Both the position numbers and the translations under genes were made by a program. A model generated the notes under the pieces. That model saw only the letters and a program-made list of their open reading frames with translations, was not told the origin of the DNA and ran no database searches. From Globodera rostochiensis (taxonomy: Eukaryota > Nematoda > Chromadorea > Rhabditida > Heteroderidae): a stretch of 64,000 nucleotides of DNA. Location: the NCBI GenBank assembly GCA_018350325.1, contig JAEVLN010000038.1, positions 124,001-188,000 on the forward strand. The letters run 5' to 3'. This document shows positions 44,781-55,108 of the stretch, in pieces. Numbering within the stretch: the stretch's first letter is position 1; each line of letters begins with the position of its first letter.

Positions 44781-45017
44781 TTGAGTCGGTACAAACTGAA
44801 GCTGCCTTTAACGATGTTGTTTATGCGTACCCACGCGTTTTTAATGGATCCTGACAACTATGGGAGGCGTAACAGTCCTTGGAAGCCAAAGAAACTGTGC
44901 GAGAGAACAAAGCGGCAGATGTTCGCGGATTTGCAACTCAACTTAAGGCTCATCTTGTGCGAAAATGGGGGTAAATTCGGGAAAAAATTCCCCGAGGGCA
45001 TGAAAATGTCGTTTTAA
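44781..45017 (+). other. Open frame of unknown origin (78 codons)
   Basis: Reads MSRYKLKLPLTMLFMRTHAF, then LMDPDNYGRRNSPWKPKKLC and FADLQLNLRLILCENGGKFG. Composition is coding-like but I recognise no family and see no splice partners. Confidence 0.25.
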
Positions 45018-45225
45018 CATTGAAAAATTAGAATAAACATTGAATTCATGAGTTATTGCTTAAAAGATTCCTAATTTTATAGAAGTTGATTAAAAATACG
45101 TGAAAATCCGTCAACATAATTTTGAATTTAGCGTTTGTTTTCTTACTTTTCTTCACTTTTTTCCGTGTCAAAACTCTTGGCAAAATGGTTATGCGGTAAT
45201 AAAATGCGCTGTGGCAAAACAGCAT

Positions 45226-45775
45226 CACTATGGGTCAAGCCCAGCAGCAGACAAAGTGAACGATGCGCCAAAATTTATGCCATTTTACCACTAATTTAAA
45301 AAATAACCATGCGGCAGACAGCGTATGGTCAGACACTCTATCCCCCACCATTGAAATTGCTTTCGATTTTCAAAACCCTGTAACACAGGCTAGCGCTTAT
45401 ATTTCGTGACCAAATTTTGCAGACATGCTTCTAGTGCTCCCTTCTTATCCCTACCAAAATTTGATGGAGTTTGGAGAATTTTGAAAAAATTTGGTCTGAA
45501 AACTTTGAGCGTTTTTGACTATAACTCGAAAAAAATCGTATAAAAACAAATTAAATTCGTATTAAATAATAGAGCATAGTGTTTAGAAGCTCTGTGCTAA
45601 AAATTAGGCAAATCGGTGTTTTTAATCAAAAGTTCTTGTTTTCGATGTGCGGGATGCTTTTTTGTTGGTTAAAAAGGTGAGAGAGAACGCCAAAGGAAGA
45701 GAGCATGTTAGAGATAAAAAGGAAAAGCGAGATAGTACAGGGGTTTTTCTCTGCTGCTGGGCTTGACCCATGGTG
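45226..45775. mobile_element. Small DNA transposon, second copy of the 6-bp-TSD family
   Basis: A 550-bp element with ends CACTATGGGTCAAGCCCAGC / reverse complement (right end CACCATGG), flanked by CAGCAT at 45220-45225 and 45776-45781. The interior is inverted relative to 17426-17987 and clearly homologous (tctcgcttttcctttttatc, ctttggcgttctctctcacc). No transposase. Confidence 0.9.
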
Positions 45776-45949
45776 CAGCATTTCAAAAAAAAGCAGCATT
45801 GGACTTTCAAAAAACCACAAAAAGCTGCTAAAGCAGCAAATTCGCACCTCTTTTTGCGCCTACTCGACGAAATGAACGACCATCGATTCGTTCCCCACAT
45901 ACGATTCGTTCCCCTCGAAAAAAAACAAAAAATTTCCCCAAAGTCCATA

Positions 45950-46320
45950 AAAAAGGGTTTATAGGGGTAGCGGGGGCATAGAACCTGAATATGACCTCCA
46001 TTTCGACCAATTTCGAACCCCGGACTCTAATTCGAACAATTTTTCAAACAAAAATTTTTTTTTTCAAAACCGATTTTTATAACAAAATCGTTCAAAATTA
46101 TATTCGTACGATATCCCGTTCGTTCTTACATGCTTTTTAGAACCATTTATGACTTAAAAAATAAATAAAATTTTTTTATGTTTGGAAAAAAAACATTTTT
46201 TTTCGATCAATTGTTTGAATTCGGGTCCGGGATTCGACATACATAAAAACGGAACCCGAATTAGTGTTCTACGCACGTGTTTTATACGATTTTTTGAGGT
46301 TTAAAGGCATTTTTGTGGAG
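45950..46320. repeat. Foldback element of the attcgggtccgggattcg family
   Basis: The left part (ccgggactctaattcgaac-like, gcatagaacctgaatatgac) is mirrored on the right (gaattcgggtccgggattcg, aacccgaattagtgttctac). It is related to 1521-1860. Confidence 0.6.
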
Positions 46321-46531
46321 GGGAACGAATCGATATTTTACCGACGAAATTTCATGTAACCAAAATTTTAAAGACTTTTTACAAAGGGAACATGAAAATT
46401 TATTCTCTAAATTAAATCGGGAGGCGGGGGGGGGGGGATTTTCCCACAAAAAGGTTCAAATCGGCACTAAAATTGTCGAGATTAAGTCAAGCGCAAATTT
46501 TCTAGCTCTCTGAATTTGTTGTTTTTGTAAA

Positions 46532-49452
46532 ATGGCTCTTGACGAAGAACACACGGAGCGCCTAATTTCCATTTTGATTGCTTTGTTGATGGTAACCACA
46601 GGTAGGAAAGGAGGCTAATCTGACAAAAAATTATTCAATTTTCAAAAAATTTTAAGGCAGCCTTAACACATTGGCAGCAAAGTGAGTTTTACTTTTGATA
46701 AGGAAATGACGAGAAATGCTCTCTTAATCAGCGATTTAAGCAAAAAAAAAACGGATTTTCAATGAGGATTTCTTAGAAACATAGTTAAAACTCAACTATG
46801 CCAACATCGGAATGGCTCGCTTAAACAAATGATCAATTTTAATAAATCAAATTCAACCTAAATTCTGAGTAACTTTGATCACAGATGGGCGGACAGTATT
46901 GTGGTGGACGGTGTGCTCTTTGACCATCCTTATTTTCAAGCCTTTTGCATGTTTATCGGCGAGTTCAGCTGTCTGGTTGTGTTCTTCATCATTTATTTTG
47001 TCAAGAAGAGGCGCTGGAGAAATCGAAAGTGAGTGGAAATTTTTGTTGAATTTTTGGGAAATTTTCTGTGTCTTTTTTTGATTGGAAAACCCCCCTAGCA
47101 ATTTTCATTAAAATGTGATGATTTTCAGCCAATTTGGCGACGGTGGGGCCATCATCGAAATTGGCGCTGACGAGGAGCCGACCATCCCCAACTTCAACCC
47201 GTTCGTCTTCTTGCCACCCGCGTGCTGCGATGTGCTGGGCACAAGCACCGTCAGCAAAAAATTTCAAACTTTTTGTTTTGAAAATCAAACAAACAACAGA
47301 TGTACGTTGGACTGAACTTGACGACCGCGTCCAGCTTCCAAATGCTCAGAGGTTATTTTATGTTGAAAATTTAAAAAAAAAATCACAAAAAATTATTTTC
47401 GCTGTGGGGGGGGGGGGATTCGGACGAAGAGCGAAAAAGGGAAGATGGTTTCCGATTGGGTGCCACCGACAAAATTAAATATGTGCATTTTGTTGAAATT
47501 GTCCAATTTGATTTTGTTGCTATTTTTTTTTTTGCCCTGTCCTGCAGGTGCCGTGATCATCTTCACTGGGCTGCTGTCCGTCTCATTTCTTCGAGCCCAA
47601 CTGCGCGGCTTTAAATGGCTTGGCATGGGCCTGGTGATGCTCGGCCTCGTCATTGTCGGTGCTTCGGACATGTGAGTGTTCTGTTCTCTTTGGGACTGTT
47701 CATTTTGCTGAATTTTTTGACAAGCCTTGTGAATTGAATTTGCCATTTTTTTTTAATTGAGAGAAAAATGGGAAATTTTTTCGAAATTCCCTATTTTTGA
47801 TTTGTTTCTCGTTCATTCACTGAGGCAATTATGAAATATTGACTATAAAAATATTGTTCCATTTTTGCAGAATGTTTGACGACAATCCGAAGGTTTAAAA
47901 ATTTTACGAAAATTTCCCACTGTGATTTTTTTTTCAGGATGACCTCAATGGCATTATCACTGGCGATCTGCTGATCGTTATGGCACAAATCATCGTGGCC
48001 ATTCAAATGGTGTTTTTGAAAAATTGGGCGAATTTTTGACAAAAAAACATTTAAATATTTTGTCAGGTTTTGGAGCAGAAATATTTGATGCAATACGATG
48101 TTTCCCCACTGCTTGCAGTCGGGCTCGAAGGTTTTGTTTTTGCTAAATATTATTGGATTTTCTAAAAGTCCGGTCCCGAACTCTTGAATTATTGAAAATT
48201 AAATTATTTAAAAGGGAACTTCTTAATTTTTTTGGGAAAATTTTTTAACCAAAAAATCGCTAAAATCCTTAAATATGTATGTACCAAATTTTTTTTTCAA
48301 AAAGGGCTTATTTTAAAGCGCTTTTTTCTCGGAATTTTCAATCTTAACTCATTTTTTAGGACTTTTTGGCATGATCGTTCTTGGCACTATGATGTTGCCG
48401 ATGTATTACATCCGCGTGCCGTCCACATTCTCCAAGGACCCGGAGCATCGTGGGGGAAAAAAATTAAACAAAATTTGACACCAAATTTTTATTTCTAATT
48501 TCAGGTCTTGAAGACATTTTTCATGCATTTGCCCAAATTCATCAACGGCCGCTCATTTTGGCACCTTTGGCATTGACTATAATAAGGTTGGCCCTTAAAC
48601 TTTATTTCAAAAATTTTTCGGAACAAAATTCCAATATTATTGAACGCTTTGGACAAAAAAGCAAAAAAAAATTTTAAATAATTTAACTCGAAAGAACGCC
48701 AATGGTTTGGTTTTTCGTTGTTTAATTTTTTATATTTTTTTCTTTACAGCATTACGTTCTTCAACTTTGCCGGAGTAACGGTCACCAAACGCTTCTCGGC
48801 CACCACGCGAATGGTCGGTGGTTGGTCTCCAATTTTTTTTTTGTGGCTTAACTGGAAAAAGGCAAAAGATTTTTAATTGGGAAAATGGTAGAAAAATTGA
48901 CTATCTTTTTCTATAACATTTTTGTTTTGTTTTAACAAAATTTGTGATAATTTTGTGAATTGTCTGATCAGAATAGGCCATGTTTCGATCAAATCATTTG
49001 CTCATTTTGCGTTCTTCCAGGTGCTGGACAGTGTTCGAACATTGGTCATTTGGACCTTTTCCATCCCGCTGTTTGGGGAGAAGTTCATCCCTCTCCAGGT
49101 CGATTGTGGTTATTATTACTGCTTGAACTTCTCGGTGGTATTCACTTTATGAAATTTTTTTCCAATTCAGCTGCTCGGCTTTGCCCTGCTCATTATTGGC
49201 ATGTTTGTCTACAACGACCTGTACTTTGGCCCGCTGTTCCGTCGTGAGGTGTTGCCACGCATGGGTCCGGATCAGCCGTACACACTGTGCTGCGCGTCCT
49301 TCTGCGGCCTGGACTTGCAACAACAACTGGACAACGACGACGACGGCGGCGGCAGCGGCATCGGGGCGCAGCAGTACCACCGCTTTGGTGCAGGAGGAGG
49401 AGGGCAAAACCAACAGCAGCAACATGATGAAGATGGAGCAGAGCAGGAGTGA
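46532..49452 (+). CDS. SLC35F6: SLC35F6-type membrane transporter
   Basis: Fourteen exons (46532-46601, 46657-46681, 46885-47028, 47129-47249, 47300-47351, 47548-47671, 47871-47892, 47938-48009, 48067-48130, 48360-48449, 48505-48586, 48750-48813, 49021-49098, 49171-49452) join in phase to 429 residues. Hydrophobic segments recur through the protein. The family signatures are CDVLGTSTMYVGLNLTTASS, FQMLRGAVIIFTGLLSV, GDLLIVMAQIIVAIQMVLEQ, NFAGVTVTKRFSATTRMVLD and SVRTLVIWTF. SLC35F6 is a drug/metabolite-transporter-superfamily protein of lysosome or mitochondrion whose substrate is not settled. The hydrophilic C-terminus after TLCCASFCGLD is Gln/Gly/Asp-rich. The orthologue name is from motif match. 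Confidence 0.92.
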
Positions 49453-50133
49453 TGATGCGCATGTGGTGTGCTTGATTGATTGATTGGTGTTGATGGACAA
49501 GAAGAGCAAGCAGTGTTTCCATATTATTTTGGAGGGGGGGGCAAAATTTTGCGTTTGTTTGATGTTTTCATGTTCACAACATTTACACTTTCCATTAGGG
49601 GGGTGGTTACAGTTAATTAGCGTAAAATTTTCAAGAAAATTTTTTTTTAAACTCCCAAATCGAAAATTGTACGTAACTCACGCGGAACTGTAAACGCCCA
49701 AATATTCATTTTGTTTACTCATATCCACTCTAATTATCTTACAATACACAACGAACCAAAATTGTTTTAAAATATTATTTTTTGTCGATTCGCAATACGT
49801 AAAATGTGTGTTATTTTTTTGTTGCGGAAATTTGTTTTTTTGTGAACTTTTTGTTTTGTTAAATGTTTAAATATAAAATTTTTCTCAAATTTTCGCAACA
49901 TTTTTTTAATTGGTTTATTTATGTTAGCCATTGATCACATTAATATTTATGTTGTCACATAAAAACTTAAAAACGGTTATATAAACAAAGGAAAATCCAC
50001 CAAAAAAATGTCTTTGCTTATTATTGTGCTTTAACGAAATCGTAAAAAAAAATAATTTATAATTTATTAAAACAACAAATTTTGTGAGAAATTCCAATTT
50101 TTCTAAAATTTATGATCAGAGAGTGCGCGCGGA
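49453..50133. other. AT-rich intergenic spacer
   Basis: SLC35F6 3' UTR followed by very AT-rich DNA. I looked here for an N-terminal exon of the arginyl-tRNA synthetase and found none. Confidence 0.55.
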
Positions 50134-53100
50134 ATGCTTTTGCAAACCTTTCGACGCATCATTCACAGCCCGGGGCTGATCAGCGAGCTGCTGGCCAAGT
50201 TCAGCATTCCGAAGCAGCGCATTGTCATCGACTTCTCGTCGCCGAACATTGCCAAAACCTTCCACATGGGCCATTTGAGGTGGGGATTTTTTTGTTGTTT
50301 TTTTTTTTTTGAAGTTTTTGTTAAACACACCGTTATTTTGGCAAATTCGGTATCTTTCTAACAATTTGCTGAGGAGACCGCCATTTCTACTCCAATCGAA
50401 AACATTTTCGGAAAAATCGGTGCGACCGAACACGGAGTTTTTGGTACAAATTTTCGGCCTAAAAGTGCCCAGAAAATTGCTCGACGCGCAATTCTCAATG
50501 CTTCGATGATTTTAATTAATTTGCCTTTCCATTCGATTTAAATTAGATTTTTAAATGCTTTTTCCCACGCCATTCGTCCCCAGGTCCACCGTTTGCGGCG
50601 ACTTTCTGCAGCGCATTTACCGCCTCGCCGGCCACGAGGTGAATTTTGTCGTGTGCTGGCGCGTGGAATAGTCGGAGGGAATTGGGACTGAAATTTCCGG
50701 GGGGGGGGGGAATTGGGACTGAAATTTCCGGGGGGGGGGGGGGGGGGAATTGGGACTGAAATTTCCGGGGGGGGGGGGGGAATTGGGACTGAAATTTCCG
50801 GGGGGGGGGGAATTGGGACTGAAATTTCCCGCTTTGAGCCGGATGTGTGAAAAATAATTAAAAAACCCAACAAATATTTCAAAAAGGTTGTGTCCATCAA
50901 CTTTCTGGGCGATTGGGGCCAACAGTTTGGCCTGCTGACCGCCTACTGGATGGACGTGATGGACGGCATGGAGGATCGACGGGCACGGCCCACGCCGGAC
51001 GAATGGGCGGCGATGGGCGCAAGAAAACGGGTGCGGATACCGAAATTTGAATTTGAAAGTGGAATTTCCGATGGCAAAATGTTTGTTTTATTGAGCCTCA
51101 TTTACACACAAAAAGGTTGAACTGCTCACTGAGGCTTATGTGGCGGCACATCGGCTGAAAGCGATGAACCCGGCATTTGCGCAGAGGGCCCGCGACTTGC
51201 AGGTCCATCCGTCCGGCACAGAGAGAGAGACGGGGGGGGCACTTTCTGATCATCAATTAAATCGAGATTTTGATCGCGAATCTCGAAAAAAATTAAACGA
51301 TCGAGATTCGTTCGAGATCGCTGAAAATCTCGGATTCGTCGATCGTCCCTTTTTCTCGTTAGATTTCTTGAAATTCTCGAGAAAAAAAATCTCGTCGAGA
51401 TTTAGCGAAATTTCGTTCGATTCGAAATACCGGCTCCCAAAAAATGCCCGGAATCCAAAATTACTTCCCCGCTGGTGTACGCTTTGCGCACCTAAAACCT
51501 TTTTCCTCTAAAATTTTTGTCCAAATGACAAAAAATTTTGGTGAATAAAATGGTTTTAAAAATATTTGCACTTTTCAGCTGAGCATGGAGCGCCATTTTA
51601 TCAGTGCTGGGGCGACAACGCCGGAGGACATGCAATTGGTCAATTTTTAAAATTGCTTCAAATTTTTTTTTGTTTTTAAATTTTAAACAACGGACGTTTT
51701 CAAGGCTTTTGTGTGCTGTTTGTTTTTTTATTATCCAATTTTTTTAAAAGGACGATATTCGTACTGACGACGAACGCGTGCGCGACGCGTTTCGCCTCTG
51801 GCGCGACTTTCGCGAAACATCTGTCGCATATTTGCAGGTGCAAAATTTCAAAAATTGAATTCAAATTTTACACCGCTTTTTGGCATTTAGAATTAAATAC
51901 GCCAATTTAATGGTTCTCCCCCCCCCCCTATTTTTGTAGGATTTTTATGCCCGTCTTGGCACCAAATTCGATCGATGGGATGGCGAGTCGAACCACGTGG
52001 TGGAAGGTGCACGTCTGACCGACGAAATGATTCAATCCGACATTTGTCGACTCACCAAGGACGGTGTGTTGATTGGAATTGCAAATTTTTTGTTTTTAAT
52101 TTATTTATTAAAAAACCCCTCTAACTTTTTGTTTCTGCAGAGTTGTGGGCCGTCTGTCAGCCCGTGGTTGGCGCTGGCAGGGAAAAAATCACGTTGCGCA
52201 AGGGCGACGGGGTCAACCTGTACATGAACAGGTAGAGCAAGCAGCCCCCCCCCCGGGGTGGAAATGTTTTTTGTTTTAATTCCATCGGCGTTAATGTGCA
52301 GGGATTTGGCGTCCATTTATAACCGACATCGACTGTACAATGCGGACAAATACTTGTATCTGGTGGACCAAACCCAAGTAGGTGTGATGATCGGGTGCGG
52401 GACTGCCTATGTTCAAAGCTTTGTGTTGTTTTCTGGATCACTCACTGATTTATTGATCCTTGTGTCTGATCAGAGAACATTTTGCTTTTGTCGCAGACCG
52501 GTCACTTCAACCAACTTCGTCAGTTGCTGCGCATCCGTGGCGACGAAGAGTTGGCGGAACGCGTTGAACACGTCCCATTCGGTGTGTGTGCTGGTGTTTG
52601 GTGTGGTTGATCGGTAAACGGATCCATTTTCTCGCGCACAGGTCGCGTCATCGGTTTGGCCACGCGCCAGGGCAAAAACGATTCGGTGGACTTTCTGATT
52701 GAGCAGGGCGCGCGCGAAGCGGACGCGTACGTGCACGCGTCGAAAACGATGCGCGCGCAGCCGGAGGAGTTGGACACAATTTGTCAGCGGCTGTCCCTGT
52801 CAACGTTGCTCTATGAGGTCGTTAATGAGGAAAAGTGATCAGAAAAGAAAACGTGAATTTATCTGATCAGGATTGACCATCCATTCCATGGGTTAAGGAT
52901 CAGATTAGATGTCTGATCACTGTGAAAAGTTCGGGTCAATTAAACGTTTTGATCATTCATGGGTGCCTTGCCTTGACTGATCATTTCTCTGTGCTGCGTT
53001 TTGGGGAGAAAAAATTGAATAGTAAACTAATTTTTTTTTCCTTCGTATGCCTCGATATTGATCAAAAATTCGTTCGGATTAGGTGACTGACGTGATCAGG

Positions 53101-54164
53101 AACAAGACGGATTATGATCTGGCCACATTTCAGGTGGTCTGCCGACACCGGCACAGTCACTTCACCTTCTCATTTCGCGGCTCTTTTCGGCCTGACGGGT
53201 CCAACGCGCTTATACTCCATGTCTGTTTCCAAAAAGCAATAATTTATGGGAATGGGGAGGACCAGGGATTCAACGGGTCCGGAAAATTGCGAGTTTCGAG
53301 TAATCGTTACATCCCTTGCGGGGGCATATGGGAGTTGGGGGCGGAAATTGGAGCCCCCTCCCGTTTCCATCGTTGAGAATTTTTCAAAAAAGAAACAAAG
53401 AATTGTTGATGCTGTCTGTTCCTTAACACAGGAGAAGTACAGTCGGCTCTGCTCACTGCAGAATGCACACCGCGAGCACATGGAGCGCATCCGGGCGCTG
53501 GAGGTGGACGGCGAGTGGCAGCTCAGCCTGGAGCTGCGTGAACACGCGCAGAAGTTGGCCCGTCGCATTCAGGAGTTTGACACGGTGGTGCTGAACGCGA
53601 TGGACAAGATGGACCCCAACCCGGTGGCCATCTACCTGGTGAGCATGATGGTGGTGGGATCACAGATATTCATTACAGCATTACCTAGTTGTGATCAGGT
53701 CCATCCATAGTCCAAATATCGAATTAAGGGGTTTAGATCACGCCGAAATTGACGGAGATAAGTGCCATGCCGCTTGGTTTGAACCGGTTTATAGTTTTTT
53801 AAGGCAGAGATCACTCTGTGTTCTTCCGAGTGTTTTTAAAGAAGCATTTTAATTGCTGTGCCCCCAAACTCGATCACTCTAAAGAAGCATTTAAAAAGCC
53901 TTTCTTTGGAAAGTTGGTCTCTTTTTCCTCTAGCTCTTTTTTTACTCCAATTCCGAGTCCAAATTTAATCAACAATTACAAACAAGTATTATGGCATTTT
54001 AGCTCAAACTATGCAACCAAATTGGCTCATCAATGGCCGCCCTCCGGGTGCAGGACGAGCCGCTCGCATTGGCACTGCCCCGGCTGATGTTGTTCTCGGC
54101 CGCCAAAAGGGTGCTGGGCGACGGAATGCGACTTATTGGCATTGAGCCCATTGAAAGGATGTGA
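50134..54164 (+). CDS. RARS2: Arginyl-tRNA synthetase, mitochondrial type
   Basis: Fourteen exons (50134-50279, 50584-50638, 50887-51030, 51116-51202, 51579-51638, 51751-51837, 51940-52063, 52141-52231, 52302-52377, 52497-52581, 52642-52817, 53083-53133, 53432-53638, 54003-54164) join in phase to 516 residues. The enzyme charges tRNA-Arg with arginine. The class I HIGH motif is HMGH at residues 44-47 in [19 protein letters not shown], followed by [14 protein letters not shown]. Later signatures are [47 protein letters not shown] and the C-terminal [15 protein letters not shown], which matches RARS2 rather than cytosolic RARS. The N-terminal add-on domain is missing or very short. The usual GDTGxxLQYxHAR segment is not seen between ATFQ and EKYSRLCSL. 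Confidence 0.92.
50679..50830. repeat. Tandem repeat with G runs in RARS2 intron 2
   Basis: Five copies of aattgggactgaaatttcc are separated by G runs of about 10-18 bases. The minus strand reads as a repeated Pro-rich peptide, which is a shadow. The G runs could form G-quadruplexes in the coding-strand pre-mRNA. Confidence 0.9.
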
Positions 54165-55108
54165 AAGTGAACGAACACGACACGCACGCGCGCGCGAATT
54201 GGTTGATTATTGCGGCATTGGGACGGGGCACTGGTGCCGGAAACGTGTGTCTTCCACTTTTTGCACTTTTAATTGCTTACCCATTAAAAATTGTGTCATT
54301 TTTATTTTTGATGGGCTTGGAAGCGCAAATTTTTTTGTCTTCGATAACTTATTTTCCCAAAAAATTTTGAAGAATTTTATTCCACCAATGGTTGATGCGC
54401 CTTCAAGCCGATTTTTAATTGTGTTGTTGTTGTTCATTTACTTTTTTGAGTTTAATTTTTTTGTTGATTATTAAAAAATTACGCGATTCTAACGATGACC
54501 ATTCATTAGGGATGGGATAGGATTTAAATGCCCTTGGGGGGTTTGTAGATGTGAGGAAGTTTGGCCCCCGTATTCACAAGCATCATCAATCACTTTAGGC
54601 TTGATTTTTTCAAATTTTTCGGGAACATGGCTATTTACACGCACGGAAAGTTGTGCTGACCCGGGCCCAGGAAACGGTGAATTCAAACTTTGTTGTCAAC
54701 CCAACAACAAAAAAAGAGGGTTCAAAATTGTTTACCAACTTTTTATCATATTATATTTATGAACAAATGTGTTTATGATGTGACGATGCAATTCATTATA
54801 TCAATTAATTCTTCAGCCAATGATTTTTAAAATAAGTCAATAAAAAGGGTTGCGGTGGGTTGGGTGGTGGTGTTCACAGATTCGCGCGCATGCATCAATC
54901 GATCAATCAATAAAATGGGGGTCGAAATGTGATGAAAACATGAAATATTTAAATATATATATGTATATATATTGTTGCTGTTGTGACGCGACGACGACGA
55001 AGACGACATGAGGATGATGATGTTATGCATGTTTTTTTGGGTCCAAAAATGCCACACAGCCAACACAACAACATCAATCAATATCCATCCATCCAATCGA
55101 TCGATCGA
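54165..55108. other. Convergent 3' flanks of RARS2 and dab-1
   Basis: AT-rich, with an atatatatgtatatatatt run near 54953-54971 and GATC/CGAT runs near 55098-55110. It holds the 3' UTRs of the two convergent genes. No other gene is seen. Confidence 0.6.

Noticed and set aside
49147..49522. Minus-strand frames opposite the SLC35F6 3' end
   Set aside because: Shadows of the Gln/Gly-rich C-terminus of SLC35F6.
50538..50922. Proline-rich repeat protein on the minus strand (ISVPIPPPP repeats)
   Set aside because: Antisense shadow of a G-run minisatellite inside a RARS2 intron.
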